Assembly: GCA_016868485.1 (NCBI GenBank) | Contig: VGGT01000097.1 | Span: 1-7,209 of the forward strand | DNA length: 7,209 bases | From: Bacteroidota bacterium | Lineage (GTDB): Bacteria > Bacteroidota > Bacteroidia > UBA7662 | Direction: 5' to 3' | Part shown: positions 1-6,579 of the stretch, in pieces | How positions within the stretch are numbered: position 1 is the first letter of the stretch | Layout of the letters: each line of letters begins with the position of its first letter | The notes under the pieces: generated by a model | Seen by the model: the letters and a program-made list of their open reading frames with translations, nothing else | Told to the model about the DNA's origin: nothing | Database searches by the model: none | Translations under genes and position numbers: made by a program

Positions 1-206
1 TCAACAACAACATGAACAATGTAATGAAAACATTAACATTGGTTACGATCGGCCTCGCCATCCCCACACTTTTCGCCAGTTTGTATGGCATGAATGTACG
101 GCTTCCCATGCAAAACAGCTCTTTGGCCTTTGGAATGGTTATACTCTCGAGTTTCGCTATTATGGCATTAGTGTATTGGTTCTTTAGGCGAATCCGCTGG
201 TTTTAA
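1..206 (+). CDS. corA: CorA-family Mg2+/divalent-cation transporter, C-terminal fragment
   Basis: This is the 3' end of a gene that begins before the window; the open frame runs from base 3 to a TAA at 204-206 and gives 67 residues. Seen: a hydrophobic helix (about TLTLVTIGLAIPTLFASL) ending in YGMN, then a short polar loop (VRLPMQNSS), a second hydrophobic helix and a basic end (FFRRIRWF). Known: CorA proteins end in exactly this way, with two membrane helices per subunit and a Gly-Met-Asn motif after the first that forms the selectivity filter of the inner-membrane pentamer. The NN.MK.LT stretch before the first helix also fits. The large cytoplasmic domain lies outside the window, so choosing between CorA and a close relative (ZntB-like) rests only on the intact GMN motif. 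The gene converges with the carboxyltransferase gene, 78 bases away. Confidence 0.88.
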   Translation, partial: NNNMNNVMKTLTLVTIGLAIPTLFASLYGMNVRLPMQNSSLAFGMVILSSFAIMALVYWFFRRIRWF

Positions 207-226
207 CAGAGCGAATAGAGCCATTC

Positions 227-254
227 AAAGCGGGAACAACGAAAATCGCTTTTT
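227..254 (+). terminator. Weak candidate terminator after corA
   Basis: AAAGCG (227-232) can pair with CGCTTT (247-252) across a 14-base loop, and the 3' arm runs into TTTTT (250-254). This is the only hairpin with a T-run in the convergent gap. The 6-bp stem and long loop make it weak. Two other short inverted repeats follow: CCAAA-GAT-TTTGG (256-268) and the palindrome GAGGAAGCTTCCTC (268-281). They could end transcription coming from the minus-strand gene, but neither has a T-run on that strand. Confidence 0.35.
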
Positions 255-284
255 GCCAAAGATTTTGGAGGAAGCTTCCTCGCA

Positions 285-1928
285 TCAAACCTGTAACACG
301 CCCATATTGAATTTACGCTCAATAGGGGCATGATTCGCTGCTTCAATTCCCATAGATATCATACTGCGCGTTTCTACAGGATCAATGATCCCATCGACCC
401 ACAACCTTGAAGCAGCGTATTCGGGCAAGGTTTGGGCTTGATACCGCGCGCTAATTTTATCCAACAACGAAGCCTCGGCTTCAGGATCAGGCGCAGTTCC
501 TTTAGACTTTGCCGATGAAAGTTGTATTTGCAACAAAACCTTGGCGGCTTGCTCCCCACCCATGACCGCCATACGCGCGCTTGGCCAGACATAAATGAAA
601 CGCGGATCATAGGCCTTTCCACACATCGCATAATTACCCGCGCCATAGCTATTGCCAACAACGATCGTGAATTTGGGAACCACGGAATTGGCCACGGCAT
701 TGACCAATTTGGCGCCATCCTTAATGATTCCACCATGCTCAGAACGAGAGCCGACCATAAATCCCGTAACATCTTGTAGAAAGACTAAAGGAATGCGCCG
801 CTGGTTGCAGTTGGCAATAAAACGTGTGGCTTTATCCGCCGAATCACTGTAAATTACGCCACCAAATTGCATTTCCCCTTTTGAACTTTTAACCACCTTT
901 CGTTGATTGGCCACTATGCCTACGGACCACCCATCAATCCGTGCATATGCACACACTAGGGTCTTACCATAGCCTGATTTGTAGGGAATAAATGAATCGG
1001 CATCAATCAGATGGGCAATAAGCTCCTCCATATCATAGGGCTTGGCATTTCCTTCCGGAAATACGCCGTAAATACCTTTGATGTCTCGCGAAGGGGCTTG
1101 GCTCGTCGTTCGATCGAATCCAGCAAGCTGTGGCGCACCAAGTTGCCCGATTAATCGCCTCAAGGTAGCCAGGCAGGCTGCATCATCGGCCATTTTGTGA
1201 TCCGTAACCCCAGAAATCTCGCAGTGCGTGGTGGCTCCGCCCAGCGTCTCATTATCGACATCCTCTCCGATGGCCGCCTTCACTAAATAAGAACCCGCCA
1301 AAAAAATACTACCTGTTTGGTCAACAATCAGGGCCTCATCGCTCATAATGGGCAGATACGCTCCACCCGCCACACAAGAACCCATGATGGCAGCCATTTG
1401 AACGATGCCCATACTGCTCATCAATGCATTGTTTCGAAATATTCTACCGAAATGTTCCTTATCGGGAAAAATCTCGTCTTGCATGGGCAAATACACCCCT
1501 GCAGAATCAACCAAATAAATAATCGGCAAACGATTCTCCATCGCGATTTCCTGCGCTCTAAGGTTCTTTTTACCCGTCATAGGGAACCATGCGCCCGCCT
1601 TTACTGTGGCATCATTGGCCACAACAACACACTGTCGACCGCTGACATAACCTACCACCACCACTACCCCGGCAGACGGACAGCCCCCGTGTTCTTCATA
1701 CAATCCCCAAGCAGCCAAGGCTCCTACCTCCATATAAGGGCAACCCGGATCCAAAAGGTGGTTGATTCGTTCCCAAGCCGTCATCTTTCCCTTCTCCTTG
1801 TGTTTGGCTGTCGCTTTAACGCCCCCACCCTGCCGAACTTGTTCGTGCATCTGTCGGTAGCGTTGCATCAATAGTCGGTAGGCGTCTTCATTCCGATTAA
1901 ACGCCAATTCTTGGTTTGTGGCTATCAT
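285..1928 (-). CDS. mccB: Acyl-CoA carboxylase carboxyltransferase (beta) subunit, methylcrotonoyl-CoA carboxylase type
   Basis: 547 residues, full length for this family. It moves the carboxyl group from carboxybiotin to an acyl-CoA in the cytoplasm. Seen: the N-terminal RQGGG...KGKMTAWERINHLLDPG block (about 32-62); VANDATVKAG (103-112); HFGRIF (159-164); MGSCVAGGAYLP (182-193), whose Gly/Ala turn forms the first oxyanion hole; LGGATTHCEISGVTDH (229-244); DVTGFMVGSR (386-395); GNSYGAGNYAM (425-435), the second oxyanion hole on the biotin side; and WPSARMAVMGGEQAA (448-462). HFGRIF, LGGA..HC and TGFMVG are closer to methylcrotonoyl-CoA carboxylase beta than to propionyl- or acetyl-CoA carboxylases; this is from memory of the families, so the substrate is inferred. 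The start is safe because family homology begins within the first ten residues. It is divergent from the biotin carboxylase gene that probably supplies its partner. No carrier protein is in the window. Confidence 0.9.
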   Translation of the reverse strand: MIATNQELAFNRNEDAYRLLMQRYRQMHEQVRQGGGVKATAKHKEKGKMTAWERINHLLDPGCPYMEVGALAAWGLYEEHGGCPSAGVVVVVGYVSGRQCVVVANDATVKAGAWFPMTGKKNLRAQEIAMENRLPIIYLVDSAGVYLPMQDEIFPDKEHFGRIFRNNALMSSMGIVQMAAIMGSCVAGGAYLPIMSDEALIVDQTGSIFLAGSYLVKAAIGEDVDNETLGGATTHCEISGVTDHKMADDAACLATLRRLIGQLGAPQLAGFDRTTSQAPSRDIKGIYGVFPEGNAKPYDMEELIAHLIDADSFIPYKSGYGKTLVCAYARIDGWSVGIVANQRKVVKSSKGEMQFGGVIYSDSADKATRFIANCNQRRIPLVFLQDVTGFMVGSRSEHGGIIKDGAKLVNAVANSVVPKFTIVVGNSYGAGNYAMCGKAYDPRFIYVWPSARMAVMGGEQAAKVLLQIQLSSAKSKGTAPDPEAEASLLDKISARYQAQTLPEYAASRLWVDGIIDPVETRSMISMGIEAANHAPIERKFNMGVLQV

Positions 1929-1933
1929 GTCAA

Positions 1934-1941
1934 CAAAAATA
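1934..1941 (-). promoter_or_regulatory. Candidate Bacteroidota -7 box for the carboxyltransferase gene
   Basis: On the minus strand this reads TATTTTTG, a full match to the Bacteroidota TAnnTTTG -7 element. Only 5 bases (TTGAC) separate it from the ATG at 1928. I see no convincing -33 TTTG at the usual distance. If transcription starts 4-5 bases after the box, as at the SRP RNA, the mRNA would begin at or one base before the start codon. Confidence 0.5.
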
Positions 1942-1943
1942 CT

Positions 1944-1957
1944 ACAGGAAAGCCTGT
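1944..1957. repeat. Short inverted repeat ACAGG-AAAG-CCTGT in the divergent promoter region
   Basis: A perfect 5-bp inverted repeat with a 4-base centre lies two bases upstream of the minus-strand -7 box and about 22 bases upstream of the SRP RNA -7 box. The position suits an operator for the carboxyltransferase gene or a -33-region site. A repeat this short can also arise by chance. Confidence 0.3.
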
Positions 1958-1978
1958 CCTTTTACAGTCCCTTTCAAC

Positions 1979-1986
1979 TATCTTTG
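1979..1986 (+). promoter_or_regulatory. -7 promoter box of the SRP RNA gene
   Basis: TATCTTTG matches the Bacteroidota TAnnTTTG element and ends 4 bases before G1991, the first base of the SRP RNA terminal helix. That spacing fits a transcription start at 1991. The -33 element is not clear. Confidence 0.6.
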
Positions 1987-1990
1987 CGGC

Positions 1991-2086
1991 GGGTAAGTCT
2001 TGTACGGCCAGCTCCTGCTGAATCCCCCAGAGTAGGAATACAGCAAGGGTAGGTGGTTGTAGCGGCGCGATGCAAGTAGCTTACCC
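1991..2086 (+). ncRNA. ffs: Small (4.5S-type) signal recognition particle RNA
   Basis: A 96-base RNA gene. The ends pair: GGGTAAG (1991-1997) with CTTACCC (2080-2086), followed inward by CTTGT (1999-2003) with GCAAG (2072-2076). The apex carries the SRP signature: CCCCC (2024-2028), then AGA, then GTA closing a GGAA tetraloop (2035-2038) with TAC, then AGCA (2042-2045) and AGGG. This is the layout of helix 8 with its symmetric internal loop, the binding site for the Ffh M domain. Known role: with Ffh and the receptor FtsY it targets nascent inner-membrane and some secreted proteins to the translocon. A consensus -7 box ends 4 bases upstream and a T-run starts two bases downstream. Length, ends, core motif and signals all agree. 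The 3' end could extend a base or two into the T-run. Confidence 0.93.
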
Positions 2087-2107
2087 ATTTTTTTTTGCTT
2101 TTTTTTT
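2087..2107 (+). terminator. Terminator T-tract of the SRP RNA (T9-GC-T9)
   Basis: Immediately after the closing CTTACCC of the SRP RNA come A, nine T, GC and nine more T (2088-2096 and 2099-2107). The RNA's own terminal helix followed by the first T-run would act as an intrinsic terminator. The second T-run ends in TTTG (2105-2108), 9 bases before the transaldolase ATG, so it may also form part of that gene's promoter. It lacks the TA half of the -7 consensus. Confidence 0.6.
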
Positions 2108-2117
2108 GACACTTCAT

Positions 2118-2774
2118 ATGAAATTTTTCATCGACACCGCTAACCTCGATCAGATTGCCCAGGCGCAGGCCTTAGGCGTTTTGGATGGGGTAACTACCAA
2201 TCCGAGTCTCATGGCCCGCGAGGGAATTAAGGGTGCCGACCGAATTATGGCGCACTATAAGGCGATTTGTGATTTGGTGGATGATTGTGTGAGCGCCGAA
2301 GTAATCAGTACTGATTATCATGGCATGATGCGAGAAGCCGAGATGCTCGCCGCCATCGATCCCAAAATTGTGGTCAAAATACCGATGCTTGCCGATGGCA
2401 TAAAGGCCATTAAATCCCTCTACGAAATGGATGTACGCACCAATTGTACGCTTATTTTCGGGGCAGGACAAGCCCTTTTGGCCGCCAAAGCAGGTGCCAC
2501 CTATGTTTCTCCTTTTATAGGAAGACTCGATGATCTGGCCATAGAGGGGATAGATTTGATTCGTCAATTGGTAGACATTTTCGATGTACAAGGTTTCGAA
2601 ACTCAGGTACTCGCTGCCTCCATTCGAAGTCCACTTCACATTGTGCAGTGTGCAGAAGCTGGAGCGCAGGTTGCAACCTGTCCACTCTCTGCGATTATGG
2701 GATTGGTTAACCATCCCCTAACGGAAAAAGGACTGGCACAATTCCTGGCCGATCACGCGAAAAACAACGGCTAA
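2118..2774 (+). CDS. talC: Small transaldolase of the TalC/Fsa/MipB family
   Basis: 218 residues from the ATG at 2118, the normal length (about 215-220) and start (MKFFIDTANL) of this cytoplasmic TIM-barrel family. Seen: GVTTNPSL (24-31); the Schiff-base lysine K87 in VVKIPM; TNCTLIFGAGQAL (108-120); and SPFIGRLDD (131-139). Known: true fructose-6-phosphate aldolase of E. coli has Gln59 and Tyr131 in the active site, whereas transaldolases have Glu and Phe there. Here the matching residues are E61 (SAEV) and F133 (SPFIGR), with Ser131 and Arg136 as in TalB. I therefore infer transaldolase activity: moving dihydroxyacetone from fructose 6-phosphate to erythrose 4-phosphate in the non-oxidative pentose phosphate pathway. 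Automated annotation may say fructose-6-phosphate aldolase. An in-frame ATG at 2070 lies inside the SRP RNA and adds a Phe-rich extension coded by the T-runs; I rejected it. The biotin carboxylase gene starts 6 bases downstream, so the two are probably co-transcribed. Confidence 0.9.
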   Translation: MKFFIDTANLDQIAQAQALGVLDGVTTNPSLMAREGIKGADRIMAHYKAICDLVDDCVSAEVISTDYHGMMREAEMLAAIDPKIVVKIPMLADGIKAIKSLYEMDVRTNCTLIFGAGQALLAAKAGATYVSPFIGRLDDLAIEGIDLIRQLVDIFDVQGFETQVLAASIRSPLHIVQCAEAGAQVATCPLSAIMGLVNHPLTEKGLAQFLADHAKNNG

Positions 2775-2780
2775 TTTGCG

Positions 2781-4373
2781 ATGGATACGCCATCGATTCG
2801 TCCAATTCGACGACTCCTCATTGCGAATAGGGGCGAAATTGCACTGCGAATCATGCGAACATGCCGTGAAATGGGCATCACGAGCATCGCTATTTTTTCT
2901 GAGGCAGATCGTTTGTCTCCCCATGCCTTGTATGCCGATGAGGCCTATTGTGTGGGCCCTCCCCCCAGTCGCGATTCGTATCTGCGGGGCGACTACATCA
3001 TCGAGCTGGCCGTCAAGCACAAGGCGGATGCCATTCACCCGGGTTACGGCTTTCTGAGTGAGCGTTCTGAATTCGCACAATCCGTAGAAGAAGCAGGCTT
3101 AATTTTGGTAGGTCCATCTGCCCGAAGTATGGAATTGATGGGCAATAAGTTGTCGGCCAAGCACACAGTGGCTAACTTTCGGATCCCCATGATGCCTGGC
3201 TCACCCGGGGCCATCACTGATCCCAAGCTGGCGCTGGTGGTTGCTCAAGAAATCGGTTTTCCCGTTCTTCTGAAAGCGGCGGCTGGAGGAGGTGGGAAAG
3301 GAATGAGGATTGTGGAATCGTCGGCCGAATTTTCAGAACAATTGCAGCGTGCTCAAAGTGAGGCCTTATCGGCTTTCGGTGATGGTGCTGTTTTTATCGA
3401 GAAATATGTTGCAGCCCCCCGTCACATTGAAATTCAGCTGATCGGCGACCAATATGGCAACATTGTATATTTATTTGAACGCGAATGCAGCATTCAAAGG
3501 CGTCACCAAAAATTAGTGGAGGAAGCCCCTTCCAGCTGCCTGAACCCTGAAGTTCGACGGGCTATGGGTGAAGCAGCCGTTCGTGTGGCTCAGGCATGTG
3601 GTTACCACAATGCGGGAACCGTCGAATTTCTGGTTGATGATCAACTCAATTTTTACTTCTTGGAGATGAATACCCGTCTTCAGGTTGAACATCCAGTCAC
3701 CGAACTGATTACGGGATTGGACTTGGTCCGTCTTCAAATTCGAGTAGCCGAAGGGCATCCCCTGCCCATACAGCAGGAGCAAATCCAAATTCATGGACAT
3801 GCCATCGAATTGAGGGTGTGTGCTGAAGATCCGCAGCAGCAGTTCCTACCGGATACGGGCATACTCGAACGGTACCGAAGGCCACAAGGACCCGGCGTTC
3901 GGATCGATGACGGTTTTCGCGAAGGGATGGAGATTTCCGTGCACTACGATTCTATGCTGTCTAAGTTGGTGGTTCATGCAGGGCAACGAGATGAGGCCAT
4001 TCAACGGATGATCAGAGCCATTCAGGAATATGAAATACAAGGGGTTGCCACTACCCTACCCTTCGGCCTTTTTGTGATGCAACATCCAGCATTCCAGGCC
4101 GGACAATTCGACACCTCTTTTATTGCAAAGTATTATAACGAAAGCGATCTATACAATCAGCCCTCTGATGAACAGCTTTTTTCAGCCGCACTAACAGCGG
4201 CTCTGCAGTATGAACAAGCATCAGGAGTTCAAGGAGCTATGAAAGCGTCATCCCTGCCAACATCACCGCCTACATCCTCGCCAACATCATCGCCCGAAAG
4301 CAAGCATCCAGATGAATCTGATTGGAACAACAAGCCTGGTTTTGCACCTTGGCGCATCAACCGAGGGTTTTAA
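2781..4373 (+). CDS. accC: Biotin carboxylase subunit of an acyl-CoA carboxylase, with no biotinyl domain
   Basis: 530 residues. Makes carboxybiotin on a separate carrier protein from bicarbonate and ATP, in the cytoplasm. Seen: LLIANRGEIALRI (12-24), HPGYGFLSE (86-94), ATP-grasp lysine K165, the glycine-rich loop GGGGKGM (169-175), H215, K244 in RRHQKLVEEAP, E282, E295 in FLEMNTRLQVEHP, R299 and R345. These match E. coli AccC K159, H209, K238, E276, E288, R292 and R338, so the enzyme should be active. The catalytic fold ends near residue 455. The remaining 75 residues are a hydrophilic tail with PTSP/PTSS repeats (493-504) ending PWRINRGF. There is no biotinyl domain, unlike the roughly 650-residue MCC or PCC alpha chains. 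It sits 6 bases after talC and no ribosome binding site is visible, as is common in Bacteroidota. The likely partner is the divergent carboxyltransferase at 285-1928. Which acyl-CoA the complex uses is not decided by this subunit. Confidence 0.93.
   Translation: MDTPSIRPIRRLLIANRGEIALRIMRTCREMGITSIAIFSEADRLSPHALYADEAYCVGPPPSRDSYLRGDYIIELAVKHKADAIHPGYGFLSERSEFAQSVEEAGLILVGPSARSMELMGNKLSAKHTVANFRIPMMPGSPGAITDPKLALVVAQEIGFPVLLKAAAGGGGKGMRIVESSAEFSEQLQRAQSEALSAFGDGAVFIEKYVAAPRHIEIQLIGDQYGNIVYLFERECSIQRRHQKLVEEAPSSCLNPEVRRAMGEAAVRVAQACGYHNAGTVEFLVDDQLNFYFLEMNTRLQVEHPVTELITGLDLVRLQIRVAEGHPLPIQQEQIQIHGHAIELRVCAEDPQQQFLPDTGILERYRRPQGPGVRIDDGFREGMEISVHYDSMLSKLVVHAGQRDEAIQRMIRAIQEYEIQGVATTLPFGLFVMQHPAFQAGQFDTSFIAKYYNESDLYNQPSDEQLFSAALTAALQYEQASGVQGAMKASSLPTSPPTSSPTSSPESKHPDESDWNNKPGFAPWRINRGF
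4257..4292 (+). repeat. Three 12-base tandem units in the biotin carboxylase tail
   Basis: The units CCAACATCACCG, CCTACATCCTCG and CCAACATCATCG follow one another in frame and encode PTSP-PTSS-PTSS (residues 493-504). Because each unit is a multiple of three bases, copy-number change would lengthen or shorten the linker without breaking the frame. Confidence 0.7.
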
Positions 4374-4380
4374 TGAACCC
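4365..4380. terminator. Small hairpin between convergent stop codons
   Basis: GGGTTT (4365-4370) pairs with GAACCC (4375-4380), with one T-G wobble, around a TAAT loop. It spans the biotin carboxylase TAA and most of the 9-base gap before the peptidase stop (TAG on the minus strand, 4383-4385). No T-run follows on either strand, so it is at best a weak two-way terminator. No better one is visible in the gap. Confidence 0.25.
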
Positions 4381-4382
4381 AT

Positions 4383-6575
4383 CTATCGCTTAACACCCAT
4401 TTCTTTGATGAGATGACTGGCTCCGGCCACTTCATCAAGCATCCACAAAACAAATCGGATGTCTACCCCGATTGAACGGCTATACTGCTCGTTCCAAGCA
4501 AAGTCGTTGATGGTTGCCGTAAAGGCCCGATCAAAATTGACGCCCACCAATTCACCCTTGGCATTCATCACAGGAGATCCTGAATTGCCGCCGGTTGTAT
4601 CCAAATTGTATAAGAAAGCAACTGGGATGGAATCCGCAGAACGATCCGACTGCATGCGCTCATGCAAGGGCCCGTATAGGGCATAATCAGCCACTAAATC
4701 GGGATCACCCACGGCCGAACGCGCCTTAGATTGCATGCCAGCCAAATGAGTGAAGGGTGTCTGCACTTCCCCATCAGCTGGTTGATATCTGCGTACATGT
4801 CCGTAGGTCAAGCGCAGGGTGGCGTTCGCATCCGGAACAAATTCATCCCCTACAGAGGCCAATTTGAGTTCCAGGTATTGAGGCAACAGCACCGACAATT
4901 GCGCATTAATGGCTTTTTCTCGGTTCGACAAGCGTTGGGCCTCAACAAGCATCACATCCGCCAAGGCATCGAGAGACCCCTGAGCATTCAGCGCCTTTTC
5001 GGGGTTCGATTTCAACTGTGCTGTTATTTTTTGGGCATCGAATGGAAGGCCTTTCCCGTACCAAAGACCCACGACCACATCGCTTTGCGCGAAGAGGCGA
5101 TTCTGTTTCCAAAACGACTCTACGGCATCAGTCCGATGCTGCGCAGCCCAGCGCGCCGGCGCACGCATCATAAATCGCAGAAATGCGGTATCCAATTGCG
5201 GTTCGTATCCCGCCCTAAATCGTTCATTTTGCTTGAGCATATTGGCAACCAAAAGATTTCTGATGCTGTCGCTGCCTGGTTCGCTGCCTTTTCCCCATAA
5301 ACGACGGGCTTCCGCACGGGCCATGGCCATCGAAAAAGTGGGTGAATTTTGTTGGAGGTTATTGAGCCACAACTTCAATGGCGCGTCTTGAGACAACAAA
5401 GTATAGAGGCTATCGAGCGATTTTATGACCCCTGAACGATGCGCAAAGGCTGCCCCAGGCATCGTTAGTTGACCCAGCTCAACTTCCTGCCTGCGTTTTT
5501 CGCCGATGATATCGACTCTTCGCAGACCTTGAATTTTCCCTTTGTAGTTTTTCGTAACATTAGCCAGTGATTTCTGACGCGACGCCAATCTTATTTTAGC
5601 CTCTGGGTCTACGGCCCCCAAACGATCAATGGCAGCGATCAACCAATCGTAGGTTTCTGACGTGATGGGCAACAATTGATCGCGTTGGTATTCTAAATAG
5701 GAGGCCGGATAATGACGAAATGTACGTCCGGGATATCCGAGAATAAACACAAAATCCTCTTCGGCTACACCTGTGGGGTTAACCCTGAGGTGGTTTTGTG
5801 GGATAAATGGTTTGTTGTCGGGTGAATATGCAGCTGGCCTTCCATCAGGCCCTACATATGCCCTTAAAAAAGCAAAGTCGCCGGTATGCCGGGGCCAAAC
5901 CCAATTGTCACTTTCGCCACCAAATTCACCCACACTGCGTGGAGGCACATAAACCATCCGAATATCATTGATGGTTTGATAATGAAACAAAACATAAGAG
6001 CGTCCTACAAACATTTCCGAAACTTCATGCAGCAGTTCGGGCTGCGCCCCTTTAGACTCGTCTTCAATCTGCTTGATATTTCTTCGTATTGCATCGGACC
6101 TACGAACGGGGTCGAGGTCATCACTCAATCCGGCTAGGACTCGTTCAGAAACATCTTCGAAACCGATGGTGATCCGGACCGTCAAGCCCTTTGCAGGAAT
6201 TTCGTCGGCACGCGTTTGGGCAAGGAATCCTTCGGTGATGTAATCATTTGATACGCTGCTGGCTGCAGCTACGGCTCCGAATGCACAGTGGTGGTTGGTG
6301 ATGATGAGGCCTTCCGACGAAACAAAGGAACCGGTGCAACCGCCCACCCGAACCAAAGCCTGTACCAGACTGATATCGCCTGTCGAAAAAATCTGCTCAT
6401 CACTCAATTGTAGCCCGAGCGATTGCAAATGCCTCTTTTTGAGTTGATTGAGGGGCAACATTCCCTCATCGGGTGGCGAAAGGTGGCTTATATTCGGTGT
6501 GGAGGAAGTGGCGGCAGCCTGTAAAAACAACAGCTGCGCCATGCAGAAAATCAAAAAATAAGCGGTCTTTTTCAT
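4383..6575 (-). CDS. dpp11: Secreted S46-family serine dipeptidyl-peptidase, DPP11-like
   Basis: 730 residues, the usual S46 length. Releases dipeptides from the N-terminus of peptides, probably in the periplasm. Seen: a signal peptide (KK, then a hydrophobic stretch to about residue 22); C80 and C97, spaced like the known disulfide; catalytic H96 in TNHHC; N224 and W225 in ESDNWVWPRHTGDF, which hold the substrate N-terminus in the family; catalytic D233; and catalytic S665 in TTGGNSGSPV. Known: P. gingivalis DPP11 has Ser655, Phe671 and Arg673; Arg673 gives preference for Asp/Glu at P1, and DPP7 has Gly there. Here F681 and R683 are at +16 and +18 from S665, the DPP11 pattern, so acidic-P1 specificity is inferred. 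The start at 6575 is chosen because the signal peptide begins there; a -7 box lies 4 bases upstream. The last nine residues (LIKEMGVKR) end tail-to-tail with the biotin carboxylase gene. No C-terminal sorting domain is visible. Confidence 0.93.
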   Translation of the reverse strand: MKKTAYFLIFCMAQLLFLQAAATSSTPNISHLSPPDEGMLPLNQLKKRHLQSLGLQLSDEQIFSTGDISLVQALVRVGGCTGSFVSSEGLIITNHHCAFGAVAAASSVSNDYITEGFLAQTRADEIPAKGLTVRITIGFEDVSERVLAGLSDDLDPVRRSDAIRRNIKQIEDESKGAQPELLHEVSEMFVGRSYVLFHYQTINDIRMVYVPPRSVGEFGGESDNWVWPRHTGDFAFLRAYVGPDGRPAAYSPDNKPFIPQNHLRVNPTGVAEEDFVFILGYPGRTFRHYPASYLEYQRDQLLPITSETYDWLIAAIDRLGAVDPEAKIRLASRQKSLANVTKNYKGKIQGLRRVDIIGEKRRQEVELGQLTMPGAAFAHRSGVIKSLDSLYTLLSQDAPLKLWLNNLQQNSPTFSMAMARAEARRLWGKGSEPGSDSIRNLLVANMLKQNERFRAGYEPQLDTAFLRFMMRAPARWAAQHRTDAVESFWKQNRLFAQSDVVVGLWYGKGLPFDAQKITAQLKSNPEKALNAQGSLDALADVMLVEAQRLSNREKAINAQLSVLLPQYLELKLASVGDEFVPDANATLRLTYGHVRRYQPADGEVQTPFTHLAGMQSKARSAVGDPDLVADYALYGPLHERMQSDRSADSIPVAFLYNLDTTGGNSGSPVMNAKGELVGVNFDRAFTATINDFAWNEQYSRSIGVDIRFVLWMLDEVAGASHLIKEMGVKR

Positions 6576-6579
6576 TAGC

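Noticed and set aside
1317..1874. Plus-strand open frame of 185 codons inside the carboxyltransferase gene
   Set aside because: It is antisense to a strongly conserved coding region, with His/Arg-rich composition typical of a shadow frame.
2070..2117. Longer transaldolase start at ATG 2070
   Set aside because: The extra 16 residues are coded by the SRP RNA 3' end and the T-runs, and the family normally begins at MKFFIDTANL (2118).
2772..2780. TAATTTG just before the biotin carboxylase ATG as an internal promoter
   Set aside because: It is one base short of TAnnTTTG, includes the talC stop codon and has only 2 bases before the ATG, so co-transcription with talC is simpler.
4230..4250. GAMKAS in the biotin carboxylase tail as a possible biotin attachment site
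   Set aside because: It resembles the AMKM motif and lies about 42 residues from the end, near the usual spacing. However, the residues on either side do not form a biotinyl domain and are followed by a Pro/Ser/Thr repeat.
4373..4393. Tiny ATG-to-TAA frame (6 codons) overlapping the biotin carboxylase stop
   Set aside because: It is too short, has no supporting signal, and runs into the convergent peptidase gene.
4731..5300. Plus-strand open frame of 189 codons inside the peptidase gene
   Set aside because: It is the opposite-strand shadow of a complete S46 coding sequence and shows no recognisable domain.
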